From an uncultured Candidatus Melainabacteria bacterium (GTDB taxonomy: Bacteria; Cyanobacteriota; Vampirovibrionia; Gastranaerophilales; Gastranaerophilaceae): DNA of 64,000 nt. Below, piece after piece: positions 41,766 through 49,773 of the stretch (position 1 is the stretch's first letter; the number at the start of each line of letters is the position of its first letter). The translations under genes and the position numbers were made by a program. The notes under the pieces were generated by a model, which saw nothing but the letters and a program-made list of their open reading frames with translations, had not been told where the DNA came from and searched no databases. The stretch is from the NCBI GenBank assembly GCA_934717745.1, contig CAKUZB010000002.1:62001-126000 (forward strand), in the 5' to 3' direction.

Positions 41766-42503
41766 TTGAAGAAGAATATTTTAAATAGTTTCATAGAAAA
41801 ATTAAAAGAATTCCCGCTTTGGATTAAGCAGGTAATCTTTATGTACTTATATCAAGACTTGAGCAAAGACATTTCTGATGACTTCATTAACAGAAAAGAA
41901 GAAGATTTGATTGATTTGTATGTTCCTGTTTTGTCTTACATCGGTAAAACAGAACTTGAAGAAAGAGCAAAAGGTCTTGAGCCTAATATTTACGGATTTT
42001 TAGAATGCGTTGACGAAGGTATGTCAATCATGGAAGTTGCATTAAACAACTTTTGGACACTTGAAGAAGTTTGTAAATATTTCTTAACTGCAATGGATTT
42101 AGACTTATTAAAAGCCCCAATCCCTGTAAAAATCACAGCAATGGCTGGTTTTATGTCAGGTAGATATAGAACTGGGGAATACTTCAAACGTGTTGGCAAA
42201 ATTAACGTTGACCAGTTAGAAATGACTATCCGTAAACAAAAAGAACTTATGGAGCAAGGTCAAAAAGTTAAAATCGCTCAAGTCATGATTGATTTAGGGT
42301 ATATTACGAAAAAAGACACAGAATCTTTAATCGTAATCAAAGAAGAAGCCCGTAAAAGATTTATTTTAGATACATCAATTATTCCGGAAGGTGTTACAGC
42401 AAATGATAATAAATATATGGCTGAAATTGATGAACTAAAAAAACAAAATGCTTTATTAAAAGCAAAATTGGCTAAGTTATTATCAATGTTTAAGAAACCA
42501 TAA
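41766..42503 (+). CDS. MshEN-like cytoplasmic protein of unknown function
   Basis: The protein has 245 residues from the TTG at 41766, which has GGAGAG at the right spacing; an ATG at 41754 overlaps that ribosome site. It is helical throughout. Residues about 140-205 (YFKRVGKINVDQLEMTIRKQ, then KIAQVMIDLGYITKKDTESL) resemble the paired 'hGxhhxxQLxxAhxxQ' units of the N-terminal domain of type II secretion ATPases, a domain that in MshE binds c-di-GMP. A Lys/Leu coiled coil ends the protein. No ATPase domain follows. The stop overlaps the asparaginase start. Confidence 0.5.
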   Translation: MKKNILNSFIEKLKEFPLWIKQVIFMYLYQDLSKDISDDFINRKEEDLIDLYVPVLSYIGKTELEERAKGLEPNIYGFLECVDEGMSIMEVALNNFWTLEEVCKYFLTAMDLDLLKAPIPVKITAMAGFMSGRYRTGEYFKRVGKINVDQLEMTIRKQKELMEQGQKVKIAQVMIDLGYITKKDTESLIVIKEEARKRFILDTSIIPEGVTANDNKYMAEIDELKKQNALLKAKLAKLLSMFKKP

Positions 42504-43435
42504 TGTATCCTGACAGTTATATTCCACAAAGATTAGTAAAACATTTCAGAGGTGAACTTACAGCACAAGAACATTTAGGCTTTGTTGTTGGTACAGATTT
42601 TTCTTTCGGAGAAACATTTGATTATCCGTTTTACTTACGCTCTTGTGCAAAGCCTTTGCAAGCATCTTTAATTATTGATGAAAATCTGGATTTTACATCA
42701 GAAGAAATCGCTATTTGCTGTGCCTCTCATGCCGGAGAAGATTGCCATGTTGAATTAGCAAAACAACTTTTAAATAAAGTTGGAATTGATGAAAACAAAT
42801 TAAGATGTGGTATTCACGCACCTATTTCAAAAACGGCAAATGAAAATCTGATTAAAAAAGGTCAAGAACCGACTGTTTTCCATAATAATTGCGTGGGCAA
42901 ACATATTATGATGCTTGCTATTTGCAAAAAATACGGTTGGGATTTAGATACATACGACCAATTAGAACACCCTGTTCAACAATTGATTAAAGAAAAAATT
43001 TATGATTTATGCGAGATTGAAGAAGATTATCCTACAACAAAAGATGGTTGCGGAGTTCCAATCTTTTCTATGCCGTTAAAAAATATGTTAAAAGGTTATT
43101 TACACCTTTTAATATCAACAAAATACGAAAAAATCAGAGATGCTTTTCGTCAAAATCCATATATTATTGGTGGCGAAAACCGTTTAGATACTAAAATTAT
43201 GCAAAATTCTAACAACCTTATTGCAAAAGTAGGAGCAGGTGGACTTTGCATAGTAATAAACCTTGAACACGCAGACGGAATTGTCGTAAAAATTCTGGAT
43301 TGTGATATGCAAGCAAGAGAAATCGCAACACTTAGCATGATAAAAAAATTAAATTGGGCAAATATTCCATTCGAAACAGATATAAAAACAATTCATGGTG
43401 ATGTTGTCGGTTTGATGAAATTCGTTGGAGTTTAA
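42503..43435 (+). CDS. Asparaginase (R. etli-type, asparaginase II family)
   Basis: The protein has 310 residues. The family motifs are visible: RSCAKPLQASL near 47-57, CCASHAGEDCH near 73-83, CGIHAPISK, NNCVGKHIMMLA near 130-141 and KDGCGVPIFSMP near 185. These carry the Ser/Lys dyads and zinc-binding Cys/His of the ReAII-type asparaginases, unrelated to the E. coli enzymes. It would release ammonia from asparagine. It is coupled to the MshEN-like gene by TAATG. It is followed by a bidirectional terminator. Confidence 0.85.
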   Translation: MYPDSYIPQRLVKHFRGELTAQEHLGFVVGTDFSFGETFDYPFYLRSCAKPLQASLIIDENLDFTSEEIAICCASHAGEDCHVELAKQLLNKVGIDENKLRCGIHAPISKTANENLIKKGQEPTVFHNNCVGKHIMMLAICKKYGWDLDTYDQLEHPVQQLIKEKIYDLCEIEEDYPTTKDGCGVPIFSMPLKNMLKGYLHLLISTKYEKIRDAFRQNPYIIGGENRLDTKIMQNSNNLIAKVGAGGLCIVINLEHADGIVVKILDCDMQAREIATLSMIKKLNWANIPFETDIKTIHGDVVGLMKFVGV

Positions 43436-43444
43436 AAAAGTAAT

Positions 43445-43488
43445 AAAAAGTCCGGCACTTTTTGATACCAAAAAGTGCCGGACTTTTT
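43445..43488. terminator. Bidirectional intrinsic terminator
   Basis: Perfect 19-bp inverted repeat (43445-43463 and 43470-43488), 6-nt loop GATACC, core GTCCGGCAC, flanked by A and T runs. It separates the converging asparaginase and argS genes. Confidence 0.93.
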
Positions 43489-43502
43489 ATTTTTATCAAT
43501 TA

Positions 43503-45212
43503 TTACATTTTTTCAGGTGCTGTTACTGCTAAAATATCCAGACCTAAGGCTAATACCGATTTTACAGCATAAACAAGAGATAATCGAGCCAAAGTTGTCT
43601 TTTTATCATCTGTAATTACTCTTGTTGCATTATAGAATGAATGAAAATCAGCGGCTAATTCCTGAACATATCTACAAATTGTGTAAACCGTTCTATTTTG
43701 TGCAGAGTTTACAATTGCAGATTTAAATTCTTCCAACTTCAAGATTAATTTTTTAGCATTTTCAACTTCATCTACCAAAAGAGTTTTATCAAAAGAATTA
43801 ATCAAATTATCTAATTCTTCTTTTGTCAAAGGTGCTTTATGAGTTTCACCTGTTTGAGTGTCAACTCTATCATTTACGGCTTTTCTTAAGATTGAACAAG
43901 CCCTTGCATGTGCATATTGAACATAGAATACAGGGTTTTCATCTGTTGATTTTTTTGCTAACTCAATATCAAAATCAAGGGTATTGTTAATATCTCTCAT
44001 ACACATCCAAAAACGTGTAGCGTCAACTCCAACTTCTTCAATTAAGTCGTCAAGAGTAATCATATTTTTACGTTTACCCATTCTTGTTTGTTCGCCGTTA
44101 ATAACAAGATTTACAAGTTGTCCTAAAAGAACTTCCAATCTGTTTGGATCATAACCTAATGCTTCAATTGATGCCTTTACACGAGCGACATAACCATGGT
44201 GGTCTGCACCCCAGATATTTATTAAACGGTCAAAACCTCTGTCTAATTTGTCTTTGTGATAAGCAATATCCGCAGTTAAGTATGTATTTGAACCGTCTGC
44301 TTTTTTAATTACTCTATCTTCATCATCATCGTAATCAGAAGATTTAAACCAAATTGCACCATCTTTTTCGTATAATTTACCACTTGCTTCAAGTTTTTTG
44401 TAAGATGCTTCAACCTTGCCTGAATTGTGTAAATCAAGTTCCGAATAGAATTTGTCAAAATGAACTCTAAAATTTTCCAGTAAATTTCTTTGCAAACGTT
44501 CCATTTCTTCTTTTGCGTAATCAGATAAAACTTTTACATCTTCTGTATATTCATGTTCTGACAAGAATTTTTTAGCAACAGGAATTAAATATTCACCGGG
44601 GTAGAAATTTTTTCTTTCTTTTTCATCCGTAGGAAAATCAACGTTTTCGCCTTTTTCTTGTTTTAATCTAATCAAAAGAGAGTTGCCCAATTTTTGAATT
44701 TGAGAACCTGCATCGTTGATGTAAAATTCTTGATAAACATCGTGTCCATAGAATTTTAATAAATTTGCTAAAGCACTTCCCATTGCAGCCCATCTGCCAT
44801 GTCCGATGTGGAATGGACCTGTTGGGTTTGCAGAAACGTATTCTAAATTAATTTTTTCGGTTTTAACGTTTTCAGGTTTGCCATAATTTTCACCTTTTTC
44901 AAAAATTTCGGCAATTGCATCAACCAATATTTCGTTTCCTGCTTTAAAGTTAATAAAACCACCAACTACAGATATTTCATAACCGTTTTTATTCAAATTT
45001 TTGCAAATTGCTTCTGCAATTTGAGGTGGTGCAATTCTTGCATTACGAGCAAGAGATGAAACATTTATTGCAAAATCACCATATTCAGCATTTTTTGGTT
45101 TTTCTACAGATAAAGTACCCTTTTTATATTCGCTCATTTGTCCTAAAGAATTACTCTTTATTGCAACATCAATAGCATTTTCTACTTCATTTAAAAATAA
45201 ATCTTTTAACAT
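43503..45212 (-). CDS. argS: Arginyl-tRNA synthetase
   Basis: The protein has 569 residues. It has an N-terminal additional domain (about 1-110), the class I signature HIGHGR near 136-141, a GADHHGYVARV stretch, GKRKN in place of KMSKS (as usual for ArgRS lacking that motif), and the DALR anticodon-binding domain (about 440-569, with YAHARACSILRKA). GAGG precedes the ATG. It is divergent from mgtE. Confidence 0.96.
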   Translation of the reverse strand: MLKDLFLNEVENAIDVAIKSNSLGQMSEYKKGTLSVEKPKNAEYGDFAINVSSLARNARIAPPQIAEAICKNLNKNGYEISVVGGFINFKAGNEILVDAIAEIFEKGENYGKPENVKTEKINLEYVSANPTGPFHIGHGRWAAMGSALANLLKFYGHDVYQEFYINDAGSQIQKLGNSLLIRLKQEKGENVDFPTDEKERKNFYPGEYLIPVAKKFLSEHEYTEDVKVLSDYAKEEMERLQRNLLENFRVHFDKFYSELDLHNSGKVEASYKKLEASGKLYEKDGAIWFKSSDYDDDEDRVIKKADGSNTYLTADIAYHKDKLDRGFDRLINIWGADHHGYVARVKASIEALGYDPNRLEVLLGQLVNLVINGEQTRMGKRKNMITLDDLIEEVGVDATRFWMCMRDINNTLDFDIELAKKSTDENPVFYVQYAHARACSILRKAVNDRVDTQTGETHKAPLTKEELDNLINSFDKTLLVDEVENAKKLILKLEEFKSAIVNSAQNRTVYTICRYVQELAADFHSFYNATRVITDDKKTTLARLSLVYAVKSVLALGLDILAVTAPEKM

Positions 45213-45272
45213 TTTTCCTCACTTTTTATAATTTTTGATAAAAATATTATAATTCAAAAAAAATATTTAATA

Positions 45273-45278
45273 TATAAT
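45273..45278 (+). promoter_or_regulatory. -10 hexamer of a leaderless promoter (mgtE)
   Basis: A consensus TATAAT, the 6-nt spacer AAAATT, then the ATG at 45285. No Shine-Dalgarno and no long 5' leader, so a magnesium riboswitch is unlikely here. Confidence 0.55.
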
Positions 45279-45284
45279 AAAATT

Positions 45285-46652
45285 ATGATAAACATTACAG
45301 CAACAGTAGATAGAATAAGAGAAATTCTTGAAAATGAATCAAACGCTCAATTATCCGAAGAATTGAATGCCTTTCACTCTGCGGATTTGGCAGACATCTT
45401 TCAAGAATTAAAACCTGAAGAACGTCTTGAATGCTTCAACTTAATTGAAGAAGATAAAGCAGCAGATATGATTGAATATTTGCCACCAAACCTTCAAGTT
45501 GAAATCTTGGGCGATATCGACACAGACCTTGCTGCAAGAATTATCACAAAACTTCCACACGATGCCGCTGCCGACGTTTTAGGCGATATGGAAGAAGATG
45601 ACACTGAAGTTTATTTGGAATCCTTACCACAAAAATTCTCTGAAGAAGTTCGTGAATTGATGAACTACGACGAAGATACTGCCGGTGGTATGATGACACC
45701 TTTGTTTATGAAGGTTACTCCGGATATGACAGTAAAAGAAGTTTTAGACTATATTCGTAATAGAGCAGATGAAGATAATATCGACCTTTATTACGTATAT
45801 GTAACAGATAAACAAGAACACTTACTCGGTGTTGTTTCACTTAAAAATCTTTTGACATCTTCGTTTAGAACAAAAATTGAAGATTTAATGAATTCAGATA
45901 TTGTAAAATTACATATTGATGACTACCGTGATGCAATTTCAGATGTATTTATGAAATACCAATTCGACTCACTTCCTGTAGTTGACCACTACAACCACCT
46001 TAGAGGAATTGTAACTTGGGACGACATACAAGATGCGGTTGAAGAAGAAACTACAGAAGAAATTTACGCATCTTCAGGTATTTCGACAGAAAGCATTGAT
46101 GAAGACGAAATTCTTGAGGGTAGTATTTTTACTTCAATTAGAGCAAGAACTCCTTGGTTATTTGTAACTTTAATCGGAGAATTAATCGCAGTAAATGTTG
46201 CTAATTGTTATGGAAAAACTCTCCAGGCATTACCAATAATTGCGATATTTATGCCTCTTTTGGCAGGTCTTGCCGGTAACATCGGAACACAAAGTATTAC
46301 ACTGATTGTTCGTGGGCTATCAACAGGTCAACTTACTTTAGGCTCAACTATCAGACACATAGTAAGAGAAAGTGTTATTGGATTTTTAATTGGTGCTTTG
46401 TTTGGTGCAGTTGTTATGCTCTTTACTTGGGGCTGGCAACACAACGTTGAATTAGGTTTAATTGTTGGCATCGCAATGACAATAAATATGTCGCTGGCAA
46501 CCTTAATTGGAACATTAACACCTTTTGCTATGAAAAAAATGAACATTGACCCTGCGGTTGCATCAGGACCTGTAATCGCAACTGCAATTGATGTCTTAGG
46601 ATTAGCAGTATATTTCACATTAGCATCAGTCTTTTTACTAAAAGTATTGTAA
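45285..46652 (+). CDS. mgtE: MgtE magnesium channel
   Basis: The protein has 455 residues. The MgtE_N superhelical domain (about 25-130, with LPHDAAADVLGDM) is followed by two CBS domains (about 135-255; DEDTAGGMMTP is the typical link) and five membrane helices (about 285-455; PLLAGLAGNIGTQS holds the selectivity region). Mg2+ binding to the N and CBS domains closes the pore in known members. Full length. Confidence 0.95.
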   Translation: MINITATVDRIREILENESNAQLSEELNAFHSADLADIFQELKPEERLECFNLIEEDKAADMIEYLPPNLQVEILGDIDTDLAARIITKLPHDAAADVLGDMEEDDTEVYLESLPQKFSEEVRELMNYDEDTAGGMMTPLFMKVTPDMTVKEVLDYIRNRADEDNIDLYYVYVTDKQEHLLGVVSLKNLLTSSFRTKIEDLMNSDIVKLHIDDYRDAISDVFMKYQFDSLPVVDHYNHLRGIVTWDDIQDAVEEETTEEIYASSGISTESIDEDEILEGSIFTSIRARTPWLFVTLIGELIAVNVANCYGKTLQALPIIAIFMPLLAGLAGNIGTQSITLIVRGLSTGQLTLGSTIRHIVRESVIGFLIGALFGAVVMLFTWGWQHNVELGLIVGIAMTINMSLATLIGTLTPFAMKKMNIDPAVASGPVIATAIDVLGLAVYFTLASVFLLKVL

Positions 46653-46744
46653 AAATTATTTAATTTTACTAAAAAAATCTGCAATTTACGGTATCAAAAT
46701 GTTTTATATTACATGTATTACTGTGTAATTTATAGGTAAATTTT

Positions 46745-47545
46745 ATGGTAAGTGGAGATTTCAATCTTTTTAGAAAAAATGGAGTTAATGGCAACTCTAA
46801 TAATTCTTCTTTCAGTCTTTCCGGACAAAGTTCATTTACAAACTCTGTTTGGACAGGAAATACTCCCGTACAGAGAAAATCCGGAAATTTAGTGTACTCC
46901 GAAGAATATCTGCGAATAAAACAACAAGCACAAAAAACAGCACAAAATAAAGTTAAAAACGCACTAGCAAGGGCAAAAGGCGAAGTAAAAAAAGGCGTAG
47001 TTGAAATAACTCCTAATGATAGTATTGACATTAGAAGATATAGAGCATACGAAAGTCCAAATCATAAAAAACCCGTACAAAGTACCGCACCATATTGTGC
47101 ATCATTTGTTTCGTGGTGTTATGGAAATGATTTTTCAGCATTTGGTTACGAAAAATACACGCCAACACTAAGAAGCAAGGCTCAAAAAGCAGGGTGCTAT
47201 ACGAAAAAAAGCCAAATTGGTACAGGTCAAAGAGGTACTTATCGACCTAAAAGTGGCGATTTACTTATGTGGATAAATGAAAACGGCAAAGGTGGACATG
47301 TCGGAATGATTGAATCTTGCAGAGTAATAAACGGAAAAATGTACATAACAACTATAGAAGGAAACACTGTTGCAAAAGGGCAGGCAGAAACAGCGACATC
47401 TCGTGCCACCGGTGGAGGCCCTGAAGGTGTTATGCGAAAGACTTACACCCTTGAAGAATTAAGGAGAAATCCAAGAGTTAACGGTGTTGTCAGAATGGAA
47501 GAATGGCTTACTAAGGCAGAAGAAGCCAGACTTACAGGTAAATAA
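46745..47545 (+). CDS. CHAP/NlpC-like peptidoglycan hydrolase without a signal peptide
   Basis: The protein has 266 residues. The first 60 are Asn/Ser-rich and lack a signal peptide. A basic helix (about 55-80) leads to a papain-like fold: catalytic Cys in PYCASFVSWCYG near 117-128, His in GHVGMIE near 191, and Glu/Asn in IEGNT. Such CHAP domains cut amide bonds in wall peptides. As with the lytic transglycosylase at 1618, the lack of a Sec signal is notable. A weak AGGT precedes the ATG. It is a single-gene unit converging on ychF. Confidence 0.75.
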   Translation: MVSGDFNLFRKNGVNGNSNNSSFSLSGQSSFTNSVWTGNTPVQRKSGNLVYSEEYLRIKQQAQKTAQNKVKNALARAKGEVKKGVVEITPNDSIDIRRYRAYESPNHKKPVQSTAPYCASFVSWCYGNDFSAFGYEKYTPTLRSKAQKAGCYTKKSQIGTGQRGTYRPKSGDLLMWINENGKGGHVGMIESCRVINGKMYITTIEGNTVAKGQAETATSRATGGGPEGVMRKTYTLEELRRNPRVNGVVRMEEWLTKAEEARLTGK

Positions 47546-47561
47546 CTTCGAGTTATTTTTA

Positions 47562-48665
47562 CTAATTTGCAAATCTAAAGTGCATAATATCACCGTCTTG
47601 AACGATGTAATCTTTACCTTCAAGACGCATTAGACCTTTTTCTTTTGCTACAGTATAAGAACCGTCGCAGGCAAGAAAGTCCTCGTATGAAATAACCTCT
47701 GCTCTGATAAATCCTTTTTCAAAATCTGTGTGAATAACACCCGCCGCTTGAGGTGCTTTTGTTCCGGCAGTAATTGTCCAAGCCTTAACTTCAATTTCAC
47801 CGGCAGTAATATAAGTCCTCAAATTTAACAAATGATATACGGCTTTAATCATTTTTTCAATACCGGAATTTTCAATACCTATTTCAGCCAAATATTCTTT
47901 TGCTTCTTCTTGAGAAAGTTCTGCTAATTCTTCTTCAATTTTTGCAGAAATAATAACCATTTCTGCACCATGTTTTTTAGCATATTCATCAACAATTTTT
48001 GTATATTCGTTACCATTTACAACATCAAATTCTGAAACATTTGCCGCATAAATAACAGGTTTAATACACATTAACTGTGATTGTTTTGCTATTTTAAGTT
48101 CTTCTTCATCGTCAAACAATTCATCAACATTAATAAATGATGCTTCTGAAAGTTTGTCGTATAAAGTTTGCATAACTTTCACTTCAACTTTTGCTTGTTT
48201 ATCACCGGAATTTGCAATTTTTGAAGTTTTTGCAATTCTCTTTTCTAAAGATGCCATATCCGCAAGAGCAAGTTCTGTATTGATGGTTTCAATATCATCA
48301 AGAGGGTTAACTTTTCCTGAAACATGAATTGTATTTGGGTCATCAAAACATCTTACAACTTGAATAATTGCGTCAGTTTCTCTGATATTTGCCAAGAATT
48401 GATTACCTAAACCTTCACCTTTACTTGCACCTTTTACAAGTCCCGCAATATCAACAAATTCAATTGCAGTTGGTACAACTTTTGCTGCGTGAACAAGGGG
48501 TTCAAGTTTATAAAGTCTTTCGTCTGGAACTCCAACTACACCAACGTTTGGTTCAATTGTACAAAATGGATAGTTCGCACTTTGAGCATTTTTTGCACTT
48601 GTTAATGCGTTAAATAGTGTTGATTTTCCTACATTTGGTAACCCTACAATACCTGTTCTTAACAT
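47562..48665 (-). CDS. ychF: Ribosome-binding ATPase YchF/OLA1
   Basis: The protein has 367 residues. It has the P-loop GLPNVGKSTLFN near 7-18, the NxxE motif variant (YAANVSE) that favours ATP over GTP, a coiled-coil domain, and the C-terminal TGS domain (TYITAGEIEVKAWTI...). The end HFRFAN is standard. It binds the 70S ribosome. AAGGA lies before the ATG. Confidence 0.96.
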   Translation of the reverse strand: MLRTGIVGLPNVGKSTLFNALTSAKNAQSANYPFCTIEPNVGVVGVPDERLYKLEPLVHAAKVVPTAIEFVDIAGLVKGASKGEGLGNQFLANIRETDAIIQVVRCFDDPNTIHVSGKVNPLDDIETINTELALADMASLEKRIAKTSKIANSGDKQAKVEVKVMQTLYDKLSEASFINVDELFDDEEELKIAKQSQLMCIKPVIYAANVSEFDVVNGNEYTKIVDEYAKKHGAEMVIISAKIEEELAELSQEEAKEYLAEIGIENSGIEKMIKAVYHLLNLRTYITAGEIEVKAWTITAGTKAPQAAGVIHTDFEKGFIRAEVISYEDFLACDGSYTVAKEKGLMRLEGKDYIVQDGDIMHFRFAN

Positions 48666-48704
48666 CTTTTTATCTTCCTTTTATTTATTTTCATTCACTT
48701 AAAA

Positions 48705-48710
48705 ATTATA
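48705..48710 (-). promoter_or_regulatory. Probable ychF promoter (-10)
   Basis: A consensus TATAAT on the minus strand, about 39 nt before the ychF ATG, giving a leader that contains AAGGA. It is a contrast to the leaderless genes. Confidence 0.45.
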
Positions 48711-48868
48711 CTACAAACAAAGCGAGTTTTTGGGTATAGACATTGATTAAAAAAATGCTAACATTTACTTATAAAAAGTATTGATTTAAGTCCATCTGAA
48801 ATGGTATAACAAATTTATTTGAAGATATTAATAATTAATAATTTTGTAAAATTAAAATAACTTCAAAA

Positions 48869-49765
48869 TTAATCTACAGTTAAATCATTGTCCTTTTTTA
48901 CATTGTAATCAAACGTGAAATTAATTTTTACGTCTTTTTCTTTTTGTAAATCCACAGGAAGTTTTCTTAAAGGATTTGCGTTTCTTAACGCAAATAATGC
49001 AGAATTATCCATTTCTCTACTACCCGAAGTTTCAACAACTTTTTCATCAAATATTGTTCCATCAGGTTTAATCTTAAATTCAACAACTACACTCGCATCA
49101 TTTTCCAATTTTGGCGGAGTCCAGTGCAATTTCAAAGTTTTTTGCATATAAGTCATATAAGATTTAGCATCAGTAACTTCAATAGATTTTTCAATTCTAT
49201 CATATTCCGGTAGTAATTTATGCTGAATTTTTATCATATATTCTTCCGGCATTTTGAAAAAAACAACAACAGCAATAGCCAAACTTATTGCAATTATTTG
49301 TCTTAAAGTAATTTTTGGTTGTTTATAATTTGGATATAACTTTATAAATTCATTTTTTACGTCATCTAAATTTGTATACGCAAAAACAATTTTTCGCTTG
49401 CTTTTCAAATTCAAAGTCGAAATATCCAAATCCGCAGTGTTGAAGTATTGAACTTCTTCAAACGGAATACCCTCAATTCGGTCTTTTTGAGTAATTATAA
49501 TTCTTTTATTCGTAATGTAAACTTGATTATATTGATACGAATCATAAAAAACTTTTGTTAACCAAGAGAAAAAGACAATCAATACAAAATAAAAACATTT
49601 GCTAAAACTTAGATAATTTGAAGAAATAACAAATAAACTAAAAAGCAAAGCAACGATTACGACAACAAATAAAATAGTTGCACAAATAAAATATATTTGA
49701 TTTTTATAGCCTATAGCAAGTATTTGCTCGTTATCGCCTAAACCTAATTCAACATCGCTTTGCAT
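48869..49765 (-). CDS. Bacterial PH domain - TonB C-terminal domain fusion
   Basis: The protein has 298 residues. Two membrane helices (about 22-48 and 55-73) lead into a bacterial PH-like domain (about 78-140; VYITNKRIIITQKDRIEGIP, then DLDISTL), as in small PH membrane proteins. A third helix (about 155-171) then takes the chain across, and residues 200-285 form a TonB/TolA C-terminal domain (YMQKTLKLHWTPP, FKIKPDGTI, VVETSGSREMDNSALFAL). TonB-C domains normally sit at the end of a periplasmic linker and contact outer-membrane receptors. It lies 8 bp after secA. The combination is unusual in my experience. Confidence 0.75.
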   Translation of the reverse strand: MQSDVELGLGDNEQILAIGYKNQIYFICATILFVVVIVALLFSLFVISSNYLSFSKCFYFVLIVFFSWLTKVFYDSYQYNQVYITNKRIIITQKDRIEGIPFEEVQYFNTADLDISTLNLKSKRKIVFAYTNLDDVKNEFIKLYPNYKQPKITLRQIIAISLAIAVVVFFKMPEEYMIKIQHKLLPEYDRIEKSIEVTDAKSYMTYMQKTLKLHWTPPKLENDASVVVEFKIKPDGTIFDEKVVETSGSREMDNSALFALRNANPLRKLPVDLQKEKDVKINFTFDYNVKKDNDLTVD

Positions 49766-49773
49766 AAATTAAC

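Noticed and set aside
46328..46684. 118-codon minus-strand frame over the end of mgtE
   Set aside because: It is antisense to the membrane helices of mgtE, which gives hydrophobic-looking shadows.
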